Shown here piece after piece: positions 51,501-63,500 of a DNA stretch of 64,000 nucleotides (its first letter is position 1; every line of letters begins with the position of its first letter). Origin of the DNA: Apostichopus japonicus. Taxonomy: Eukaryota > Echinodermata > Holothuroidea > Aspidochirotida > Stichopodidae. Where the stretch lies: contig NC_092580.1 in NCBI RefSeq assembly GCF_037975245.1, positions 27,991,501 through 28,055,500 on the forward strand, read 5' to 3'. Position numbers and translations under genes: made by a program. The notes below the pieces were generated by a model. It saw only the letters and a list, made by a program, of their open reading frames with translations, had not been told where the DNA came from and ran no database searches.

Positions 51501-54500
51501 AAGGAGGAGGAGCTGAGAGAGGCTTCGCTCATCCAGTGCACGCCAGAGGTGGAGAAGATGATGGAAGAGTACAGGAAAAACCCAGAGATGTTTCTAGCTG
51601 GTGCTGCTACTTACCACGGCTCTACTGAAGATATGAAGAGAACCAAAGTTTGTATTGGACAGGTCAGCAAAGGTGAGGTCAATGGAGTAGTGACTTTGGA
51701 GCAGATACCAGCCAATCAACCAATCATGCAATTATCAGGAACTCTATCTCTCAAGGATAATAAACGGAAAAACCATTCAAAACAGTAAGTATCGAAAAAA
51801 GGCCATTAAGTATTATCAAATTTCTGTCAGAGGATATTACATTCCTGTATGTTTTTTCACTACTTGAGAATTTTATTTTGGGTCCTGTATTGCAATGCTT
51901 TGTTTCTCCCCTTCCCCATACCATTGTCATGGAATAAAATCATCAAATATTTTTTCATTCACAGTTGCAAGAAATTTGTTTTTACAAACCGCATTGAGAC
52001 TTGATTCTCTGTATCGTTTACTAAAGGAGTAAGCTTTTTGTCCAATTAATCATATAACCTTGGGAAACAAGTGCTGCAATTCAAAATAAGGCGGGGGGGG
52101 GGGGATTCGGGGATGGTGACATCCGTAAACAGAAAAGCAACATGATGATATAAAGCCACTAATTTTCCTTGTAGAAAATGGCATAATTTCACTTGCAACT
52201 TTTTTTTCTTTCAGACTGGAGTCATTCATGTTTGTGTACTCTAGTTTCTGCAATACTGAGATGATCCTGAATGCCGGCAGTCATGATAATATTGCTCGTT
52301 TCACAAGAAAGTCCTGCTGTCCAAATGCAGAGGTGATTATACCAAACAAAGCCTTGTTTTACCAACATGTGCTTAAATGATAACTTCTTAGAAATGTTGA
52401 TATGTTAAAGACCATTAAAGCAACCAGTGGAGGACGTTACATTGTTAGGAAAAATTTTGTTTTGGGAACTGGTTTGTCTTTTTAACACAGAGGATCACCA
52501 GTCAGAATGTCTCGATTACACACAGTAATGCACAGACTATTAGGTGAGTTGTTGAGAAGCAACTAAAAATCCAATAAAGGAACATGCTGAACAGGAAATG
52601 ATACAGAAAGTACCTTGCTTTATTACTTATGAATTTCTCTCAAGTATGCAGTTCATAGAATGGCATTGTTCCTAACGGTACAGAGATGTGCTGTCGTATT
52701 GAAGTTTGCATCAGACTACTTAGAGCTTTCCACAGTTAAACCCTTTTCTTTGCTTTCTTCTCTTCTAAATGCTCTTTCTTCTTTCTGTTTCACCACATGC
52801 AGATTCGACACATGATTTTCGATGGGGAAATTCATCTCTACTTGTTTGCACTGAAAGACATCGGCAGTAACTCAGAAGTGACACTCGGACTAGATTTTGA
52901 TGTTAATGTGGGGTAAGTCAAGTCAGTGGTCTGTGTCTGTGTCTCTGACTTTGTTTCAGAGGATTTGGATAATTTTGTCCAACTTTAAGAGAACCTTGAA
53001 GTTCAGGTGTAGTTTAAAAAATAGAAGCACTCTTTAGGGTACAGTTAATATATTAAGTTCCTAAAGAGAGCAGTTATTTCCCAAGTTAGACTGATCCTTG
53101 GAAGTAATCCAGTCTGGCCTTTGTTTTTCAAAGACGAAAAAAGCTCAACACTGGACAGTGATGCCAGTACAGAAATATTAAGGAAACTTTAAAAGATTTC
53201 ACTTCCTTAGTGGCACTATGAGAACACTGTTATGAACTCATAATTAAATAATATAAGACACTGAACCGACCCATGTGTCTGCTTTGGTAAGATAAAAGAA
53301 ATTCAGGCTTGATAACATCATCAGTTCTCAAATTTAGCAATGAGTTTAGTCAGGTGGGACTTTGGTTGTTAAGTAATTGTTTCCTGCAAATGCAACATCT
53401 CCCTTAGCAAAAGTAGATTCATGAAGAGATATCTTACAAGATGGATTTGACTTCCAGCATATCTATATTTTCCAGTTGTTAAGTACAGTGATCGCTGATC
53501 AGTGTGGACTGTGCATGATTGAGCATGGTAGTATAGCGTCTGCTTAGTCATGAATATGCAATATTGCGTCTGCCCAGTCATGAATATGCAATATTAAGTT
53601 TAGATATAATTCATTGCCCCTAATGGATCTTTATGTTGTATCATGGATCTATAATAGATAGAGATACACGATAAATAAAAAATTCAATACATTTTACATC
53701 ACTATATACGTACATATATATTTGCCTCTGTAAGTAGATCTGTATGGTACTTGTTGAATCTGTAATGCATATAAAACATGTATCTAGATTTATTTTCCTC
53801 TTAACGATCTTATTCTGTCTCTAGTCCACACCCTGTGAAATGTGCATGTGGGAAGAAAAGTTGTCCTGTGAAGAAATTCTGGCACAAGCAGAAGACTAAT
53901 GGCATCAAGAACACCAATAGCAATGGTAACATTGAGGCCAAGTTGGGCAGTCCTACAAAGAAAGTCATGTCTCCCTTGAAACTTACTTTGAACAAACAAG
54001 TTTCTCAAGAGGTGAGTCCCAAATTTAACATTACTGGAAGATACCTAGACCTTGTGTTAGTCTTACTTTTGTGTTCTGTTTTGCAAAGTTCATCCCGACT
54101 ATTTTATGTGTTATTCCCTCATTGTTCAAAAGGAAGGCATTTTGAATATCAAAGTTGCTCTTTTCGTAGATTTTTCATTCCTTGTCGGAGGCAAAAGGAA
54201 TCTTTGCGATGGTGATGGTGTGTGTATGTATGTGACGCTTGATTACGGTAACTCAAAAGTTAATGGTGGATTAACTACATACTTGGTATGTAGATCCGTC
54301 TTATTGAGTACAATAAGCCTATTGTTTTCTGTGAAGTTCAATGGTCATTTGGGGTCAACAGAGGTCAAAGTCTGAAAACTTTGTGAACATGATAACTCAA
54401 AAAGTCTATCTTTGTTGAATTTCATACGTGGTATGCAGATTCAGCATGGTGAGTTCAAGAACCCTATTGAAATTGGTGGAGGTCAAAGGTCATTTGCGGT

Positions 54501-57500
54501 CAACATTAAAGTGAACCTCAAATGGGCCAAAAATGGCTGATGGGGTCAACAGATTATCTCAAATGGTGGAAAACTTGGCCATTATCTCAATAATATTTCA
54601 CGGTGTATAAATAATGTCATGTAGCGCTCAACGACTATTAAAGGGATTTGCAAGCTCAAAATTGGTAAAATGTTTCTATATTTCACATAGGGGGACTGTT
54701 CTTTCTGGATATTGGAACACTTTGGTTTAAATTCTATACTGTAAATCTTTTTTGAGTGAATGACATGGTTGATGCCCACGAGGAACTGCTACAAATGTTT
54801 TCTGGTTCTCACTTAATTCTTGGACAGATTTAACTCACTTGCTCTACATTAGTCAGACAGTTATTTTGAATTTTGAGCAAATTGTATGGCAAGGAACCAC
54901 AGAGCCAATTGGCTTTCTGGTTTAATCTGTTTACCTGTTAAAGATTTTGCTGTTACTTTGTGACCTTACCCTCAGTCAATAAATCCGCTTTTTCTATGTG
55001 ACTACCAACTATTGTCACGTTCTGTGTTATTTTCTAGTCACTGACGCAAGAGGAAGAGTTAGCTATATCTAAGCAAGCTGAGATTCGATCCAAGTCGGAA
55101 CCTGTCACGCCTAGAGGGAAAGGAGACGAGACAGAACATGCAATCGGCTCCAAGCCAGTCCACAAAATGACCAGGGAAGAACGTAAAATGGACGCCATCA
55201 TGAAAGCCTTTGAGAGGCTGGAAAAGTCGCAGCAGAGGAGACAGCAGACCCTGGAGAGATTAGCCCAGACCAAGGACGGCAAAGAGAGGAGAACTTCGGG
55301 AGATTCCGAAAAGGACCAGCAGACAGTCAAAGAGGGGGAGGAGATGGAGGTGGAGAGTACCGCAGAGAAGAGTGAGGATAACGACAAGCCAATCGAAGAG
55401 GAAGAGAAAGAAGATGAGATGAACGAAGTCAACGTTACTGAGCAGGAAGAGGTAATAATTTAATCTGTTCACTTTGAATTTGCCCTCTTGGAATCATTTC
55501 TCATAGTGTACCATGTGTAAGGTCTTGCCAGTCACCATCAAAGAAAGACGTTCAGTTGCGTCGTCGTTTCATCCACGTCTATTCCTTTGCAGACGTGGTA
55601 CTCAGCTTACCTAACTGATGGTCCTGTAGATCCCAAATGCTAACAAAAGTTTCAGAACTACAATTTAAAATATGTTTTAGCTTGGCCTTTGAATGTAATC
55701 TCAATATAAATATTCGCTGCAACATGCCAGTACCTGAATGTATTAGTTATGTGCTAATTGTCTGGCTTGGCTTGCCAAAATGCGGGCATTTTGTGATTGA
55801 AAGCCGACAGTTAATGTTCACTAGACTGGAAAGATTATTGAGCTGTTAAGATTACCTTGTTGTGAGCAGTTTACATTTGTTTGATATTCTCCCTCTGATT
55901 ATTCAGTCATTTGCTTGTGATAACTGTTTTTTGTTTGTTTTGCCCACATAGATTCAAGAGTTGATACCACAGGTAGACAACAAACCAAAACCCAGACCTC
56001 CAAGGTAAGTAGACATAGTTTGTAAAGATTGTTATTGCTAATGTTTTTTTTTATTTATGTAACTAAATTTTCAGAACATGAAACAACATAGATTATTTCT
56101 CATCTTGGCCAGGAGCAAAGAATACATTGCATTTTCTTTCTATAAACTAAGTAAAGCTTTATCATTTATTGCAAATAGCTAACAGTTGCCTCCCTTTTTG
56201 ATTCCTTAATAGGAAGAAGAAGAAAGGCGCCTCCAGAAAGTAAGTTGGAGTTTTGTTTTGGTTTCATTAAGGCCATCGTTGGCTGATAGACATACTGTAG
56301 CTGTATTATTAAACATTGTCATTCACATCAAAGCAAACAACATATTTGAAGTCAGCTGGGTAGTAACATATCCCTCTACTGGTATGTCATCTTGTGCACT
56401 ACTTGTTGTAAGTTAGCAAGGATGAATTATGCTGGGCAATGTTAAATGGGTGTTTGGTTCTGATACTTCTGGTATAAAGTGAAAAATGAAAGTCCTCGTA
56501 CTTGTGTTCTTCTCATTGATGGATGTGCATGATATTTCAGGAACTAATGACATAGCGCCTATCAGACATTGTAATGAGATGCAGTAACAGTTAGAAAACC
56601 ATCTATGTAATCTACATTTAAGGATAATTCAGGCTTATTTGTTCTGTTGTTCTTGATTTACATAAACGTGTCAGCACTCTCAGTTTGGTAAATAATCGAT
56701 TCAACCTTTGCTATACGTAAGTTTTTATCATTGTCTGCAGACGGAGTCGTAACAGCAGTGGAGCTTCCAGTGTCTCGATTGAAGTGTCATCTGCAGACGA
56801 TGAATCCAACAATGCTACTAGCTCATCTAGCCAATCCCCTTGCCCTGCTGCTATCAGTGTTTCTTCCTCTACTTTACTCTCGGTTCAGACCAACTTCAAC
56901 CAAAAAGAGGCCAGCAAAGAGGCAGTGTCGTTGGCCTCACCGGCAGCCAACAGTAAACACTTCAAGTTTCCAAAAACGAAGCGGGTAAGAGAGTGTGTGA
57001 ACTTCAGCAGTGAAAATCTTCTCTTCAAACAGAGATAGCTTGTATAGTTCTGGTTATGGAGGAACTGATGTGTCAGTCAGATTATCCCCCTCTCCACAAA
57101 GAGCAATTTAATGTGAAAATTTGAAATATTTAACAAATCTAAAGGATGTGATAGTCGTCCAGTTATTTACTCTGAAAGAAAGGGTAAATTGGTTTTCAAG
57201 TTAAGCAGTTAAAGTTTTAAACAAAAGAGTTTTAAATTGAGTGTATGCTTGAATGAATAAGCAACATCTTAATAGGACACTGTACTGTCAAATACTGAGG
57301 ACTCGGCCAATGTGAATGGATGGTGCATTAGAACTCCTTGATCAATCACAATGGTTTTAAGATCATGTTTTGTCATTTCCACTGAAAACGAGATATTTAA
57401 CCTGGTTCTAATCCTCAGTGACCTTTCTTTGTATTCCTTTTAGTTCTTCATGAATGAATGGTTGAATGAGAAAGCTCAGGAAGCATCGGCAGACAGTCCT

Positions 57501-60500
57501 CTAACTGTCAAAACAGAGAATTTTGAGCCTGTGGCGCCAACTCTAAATTCACCAAACGCAGCTTCAGTGAGGGACAGGACTTGTTCCCTAGATGTCAGCT
57601 TTGGGTCAGCAAAGAAGGTATTTAATTTTAAAACAATGGATTACTAACATCAGACTAGGGTTGGTGCATTTCATAGACCCTACAAGTTAGCTGCTGTCAT
57701 TTACATATGGCATGGGTCAAACTTGGTTGTCAGGCAGTTGTGTTAAACATGTCCGTGATATGCTCCGCCAAGAGATTCCTTGCAGTATTTGTTCGAGTTG
57801 TAAACTTGTGATATGTAAGGAATGCATTTTACTGTTTATGCATATATGCATAAAACAGTTCAGTAGTAACAGGAAGCAGCCCAGTGGAGTTTTGCAATAA
57901 AATTATCTTTGTATGAAATAAAACTGATTTTGATTGCAGAAATGCTTGCAATGTGCTTGATAAGTTGTCAAGCTCTTTTTAGACTTTGAGATAATAGAGA
58001 AAGTTCCTTTTGTTATCCTTTGGGGTGAACAACTATTCCATAACTATCTTTAAAACTATCTATTCGCATCCAAATATTTTAATAGCCATTGAGCTGTGTC
58101 TGTTTTCACACGATGTCCTGTTTTCCTTGTGTTGTTACAGCGGTGGCTACGTCAGGCCATGCAAGAGACCAGTCATACTGGTGGCAGCAGTGGGAGTAAT
58201 TCTCCAGTGTGTAATGGTGGAGGAGGTGCTAGCCCAGTCACACCCAGTCCAGCTGTCTCTCCTAATAGCAACAGTATGGGTATGTCAAGACATAATGCTT
58301 ACTGATTAACATGTATAATCTCAACTCTTTTATTTACTCTATTAAACTTTTGTTAGCTAAGTAACCTTATTCCTATATTAATATTTTTATATTTATATTA
58401 GACAATAGATTGAAGCATTGGTACAACTTTCAGTTTGATACATATGGATAGGATGCTTAATACCCCGAGAATTTGAGTCGCATCCGAATTGTCCATATAT
58501 ATGGTTGAGAGTGACTAATTTTTGATTCCTTACCAAAAGCAGAAGGAATTTATGCGATCGTGATTGCATGTGTGTGTATGTGACACTCCCTTGTAAACAC
58601 CTTAAATCAAAAAGTTTGTGGTAGATTAACTTCATACTTGGTGTGAGGATCCGTCTTATTGAGTTCAGGATCTCTGTTCTTTTCTGTGAAGTTCACTGGT
58701 CATTTGGGGTCAACAGAAAAAGTCTGAAAACTCTGTAAGCACAATAACTTAAAAAGTTTATCTTTACTGAACTTTATACATGGCATGTATATCCATCTTG
58801 GTGAGTACATGAACCCCATTGAAATTGGTGTAGGTCAAAGGTCATTTGTGGTCAACATAAGTCAACATCTGTAAAATCATGTAAACATAATAACTCAAAA
58901 AAGTACTTATTTGTGGAACTTCATACTTAGTATGTAGAACCAGCTTAGTGAGTGCAAGAACCCTATCGAAATTGGTAAATGTCACATGAGATCAACATGT
59001 GTCAAAGTATTATTCCTTTGCAAACATGTTTAACTACAAAATTAATGCTACAATAAATATGTGAGTTGTACCATGCTATGATTGCTTTTGGTGAACAGAG
59101 TTTGGTCAATTTTCAGTTCAGTTTAGTGAATGGGCCCAATATAAAAAAAATCTCAAGTGATCTTCAACTATTGTTCAACCAATTGCCTTTCTGGGTTTTT
59201 TTGTGTCAATGACTAGGAAGATGCTATGTATTGTTCAAACCCAATAGTATACCCAGTGCAGGATCATATTTTATACATCATTTATGACCCAATTTATGTT
59301 TTTCAGATTTTATGACACCTTTGAAGAAGAGAATGTTGAGGCACTCTCTAGCAGAGGAAAGGCCATCACAGTATTTATTGCCCAAGCCGGAAGGTACTTC
59401 GTTGTTTGATAGCTCTGTGAATTTGACTCAACCTGTGGCGATGGAACAGCCTCTGTTGGAGGTGAAGGAAGAAGAAGAAGAAAGGGGAGATGATATAAAT
59501 GAAGAGGTATCGACAAATCCAAATCTTCTCCTTTGGTTTTATTCCTTTTTTACCATCCATTCTTTGTCACTACTAGTTCGTTTCTCTTCTCAAAGGAGGA
59601 TATTATATTTGACAAAATGGTGCTTCTACCCAAATGCCAGTCTGAATTGTCAATAAGCAGTGAAAAGCTGATACAATAGACAATTCTGGTCGGCTGAATG
59701 GAGAAAGAGTACCCAAAATTATCATTGATAAAGAGCGAAATCGGCCAAAGATTGAAAGTGGCTGATGGAATTTATTGGCCACGAAAAAATTTGAAAACAA
59801 ATTTTGAAAATGGTTGTATCTGAAGTTTTGTTCAAATGTGTAATTCTCCTTTAGGTTTCTCTTTGTAGTCTATAGCTCTTTTTTTCTGTGTGTAGTGCTT
59901 ACTGTCCTTGTTTTAATATTCTCCTCTTTACAGTCTCTTCTAAAGTGTCAGAGTTCAGGTCCTGCCTCTCATCTTCCACTCCCTGCTAGGAAGGTATTTA
60001 CTACATGGTCTTCTAAACTTTTGTTATCACATGTAGAAGATTGTGAAAATTATTCGATACTTTTCGATCACAGTCCTTAACACCCCCTCCAAAAAAATGA
60101 AAACAAAAATGAAAAAAGTACTGTCAGAGGTCACAGGAAAGTATGAAATGATAGGGGCAATTTGGTATACTTTAATTTACTTTGTTCCTCGCTTACCTGT
60201 CTCCTCACAACCTTGGCACCCCCTTCTACCATCCAGATTTTGGGAGACCCAAAGTATACTGCTAAATGTGTCACTTTTTGAAGATATTTTCTCTCTCCTT
60301 TACTCCCACAAACCAATTATTCACTTAAAAAAAAGTTTGTATCTTTCAGTGATCTTTGTCAATGGATATCTCTCTTTTAGTTTGAGCCAGAGGGATTAAT
60401 AGCCGCCCACACATAGTAGTAGACTGTAGATGCAAGGCCTAGACTTTTGCATCCTTTTCCCGTGTACTTGTATGAAGTGCTGGGTCATGTTTTAGGGCGT

Positions 60501-63500
60501 GGAAAACTCCTAAAAGTCCTACATTCTAGTAGATCTCCTAAACCTGTGAAGCAAAGCAAGGAGGGGTATCCCTGAAATGTACCAAATGGTGGAAGGAGAC
60601 CCAAAATGGAGTAGCTATGCCAGTAAGATGTCATCATCAATCTCTTTGTATATCAACAGTCTATCCTTGTATCATCACTCTATTCATGCCTTGTAAAGAG
60701 TGACATAAGGATTACTTCTTTTATCTCGTGTTTGGAGGTGCGCTCTATTTATGTAGCAGTTTATGATCATCATCATCCAGTAGTGTGATGCAGTAAGCTT
60801 TGTCACTAGATCTCCTTTGAAATGGTGTAAGGATGTGATAGATGATGCCATACAGATTTGACAGAAAGGTTTCAAATGTATGATATAACACTGGTGGCTA
60901 AATTCTGTTATTGATCAGTTCTTGGTGGGGGAATACCCAAGTTGTTGACAGTGCATTCTCTTGTTTGTCCAATGTGATATTGTTTCTGCTCTTGAGGCAG
61001 CAAACATGATGTTACTATTTTAACTATTAGGTGATAGTGCAGTTTAGGATGAACAAAAAATTTAAACACCTCACCTGTGGCTTCTGTATTGTTTTTACTG
61101 TTATGGTAATGCTGTGATTGTCTTCTGGTCAGTTTGATATAGTATGTGTATGAATAGAGTTTATATCTTTTTTGGTGTCGGTTTATGTGTCTATCTATTG
61201 GCCTGTAGAAAACACTCAAGAGTAAGACAAAGCATTAAACCCTCAACTAGTAACAAAACAAACTCTTTTGTGCTGTATTTATACCCACCATCAATTAGGA
61301 GTTTTTTTTTTGAATCTTGCAGGAAGTTCGGAAGAATTCATCAATTGACAGTGGTCTGTCGGTGACGACACCAGCAGACTTTGAGAGGGCTCCCAGTTTT
61401 CCAGCACTCAGTGACCACTCGAACAAGGAGTTAACTGCAGTCAGGAAGTTGGACTTGGACAACAAAGATGATAACACAGAGGTGGTGGTGCAGGAGGAGG
61501 AGAAAATAGAGACCCCAGTGGAAAAACAGGTCCCTAAAGAACCAGAACTGCCAAAGGAATCATCCAGTATTCCGGAAGACAAGAAAGATGAAAGCCCAGT
61601 GAAAGAAGAAGTAGACATTGTCAAGCCCAAGCAAGAAGAACCAATCATTGTGATTCCTGCACCCTTAGCACCCCCTGTAGTACCAGTAGCACCCCCCGTA
61701 GTACCCGTAGCACCCCCTGTAGTACCCTTAGCACCCATCATAGCCAACCATGCACTGAAGAGATGTCTGTCTGATGAAGTGTCTTTTAGTAACGGAGAGA
61801 TCAATCCTGCATACTTTTCTCCAAAGAAGAGACACCTGTATCTCCGTCAGAACACTGACCCAGGGAGCAGCGAGAGATCGTTGGGTGGTACTTGGCCTAG
61901 ACAGGACTTGAGCCAGAGAAGTAGTGTATTGGGGAAAGTCAATGAGGAAAATAGTGAAACCTTGTCTCAGTCGTGGTCTGGTCCTTCTGAGAAAATGACA
62001 TCAGATCAGGAAAAAACTTCAGCTCAGGTACCTGGCCAGCCTGCTGTGGTTGACGTATCTAGCGATCATCACGTTACCACCTCTGACCCTCATTTGGCTC
62101 CTGTTACCAGTCAACCTCCTGGTCCACTTCTTGTACCTGTTCACGGTCATCCACATCCGACATCACCTGTGCCAGGCACCTCCCCTTCTGATCCAAGGGC
62201 ACGGATTGTCCCACCGGTCGCTCCTATCAGTCACGTTGCTGACCAGAGGCTTGTTTATGTGGATCCTCGTAGTCAGTTGCAAGATGTAAGGCCACCTTCT
62301 GATGGTGTTATTGCACCAAGTGTCCCCTATCCTGCAAAGTTGTTGCCGCTGGAAGACCCTGCTGCTCCGCCTCCTCCTGACCTAGCGGAAGATCCGAAGT
62401 ACCTCATAGCAAATACTGTAGGATCAGTCAGTGCACCATGTACACCATCTAAGAAGAAGGTAGGTTCCCTTTTATAATGTGGGTAGGATGCCAGCCTCTT
62501 ATGTTATGAAATTTGTATGTATTCATTGATAGCTCTGGCTGGCACAATCATAGCTTTGTGAGACACTACAACAGAACCAGAGGAGTATCAACAATGTTTT
62601 TGTTTTGCAACTGATCAGGGTCTTGTCCTAGCAAAAAGATTTATTCTTTCCTTTTAATTCAGTGTTGCGCAGCACATAGCCTTGACTTGTTTATGAAATA
62701 CAGGGCAACACTGCAACGTCTCTCGCCCTCTTTGCACATTATGGTTCATGTTACGCATTGAGCATTTCAACACTTTGCATACACACCAGATAGACAAAAT
62801 ACTCTGAACAGTTATTATGATGTGGTCTCTTTTTACTCCAAGGTCTCCTTACTGGAGTATCGTAAACGCAAAGGTTCGTCGACAACGAAGAGACCTCCAG
62901 AAAATGCAGTCGTAGAGGAAGAACCGAATGAGCAGTTGCCCCCCGGTAAACCGGAAGGTTCAGTATCCCCCACTAGCAGCACAGAGTCTTCTCCAGATAA
63001 GCCAAGCAAGCCAGCTAACATCATTACGTTCAAGGACGTTCATGTGACTAACAGCGGTGTTACTCCAGAAGGCCTGCAAAGCCTCCCACTCTTCAGCCAA
63101 GCCCCCATCGCAGAAACGTCAGAGGGCAAGAAACTCAGTCTGACAGATGAGGCCCACAAACTCATCACATCTCTGACTCAAGTACTTATGGAAGGCAAAG
63201 GTGTAAAAGATCAGCAAAATAGCAAGTAAGTTCACTGGAAGTGTTTTGAGAGCTAATCCCATGCAGTGGTTTATATCATTAGGCTTAGCTACTTCTGGTC
63301 CCTGTAAATGGTCTTGTTCATGCTACATCATCTGTACCAGCAGCATCTGGACCTGCTGATCCAAGGGATCAGTGCAAGGGATGCACTGAGAAAGTCTAAT
63401 GGCTTTACTATCAGTTATCCAGTAGATAATAATTTAGTGTACTTTGAATTTGCTTTACCAATTTGGAAGAAGAAAAAAATGGATTTTGACTAGTTTCAGC

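Larger units (their letters stand above)
46865..53824 (+). other. KMT2E-type introns 2-9 (stretches over 300 bases)
   Basis: Introns 46865-47851, 48413-49001, 49175-50625, 50703-51493, 51785-52214, 52333-52802 and 52913-53824. One dispersed repeat E copy (48567-48720), a G run (52092-52104) and a 34-bp duplication (53533-53596). Otherwise AT-rich with nothing recognised. Confidence 0.65.
55452..58140 (+). other. KMT2E-type introns 11-15 (stretches over 300 bases)
   Basis: Introns 55452-55951, 56240-56740, 56985-57443 and 57618-58140 (56005-56212 is short). No repeats or other features recognised. Confidence 0.6.

Noticed and set aside
55034-55432. 132-codon Ser-rich minus-strand ORF
   Set aside because: Antisense of the coiled-coil exon.
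61295-61804. 169-codon Ser/Thr/Gly minus-strand ORF
   Set aside because: Mirror of the large KMT2E-type exon, whose + strand frame is supported by splice sites and homology.
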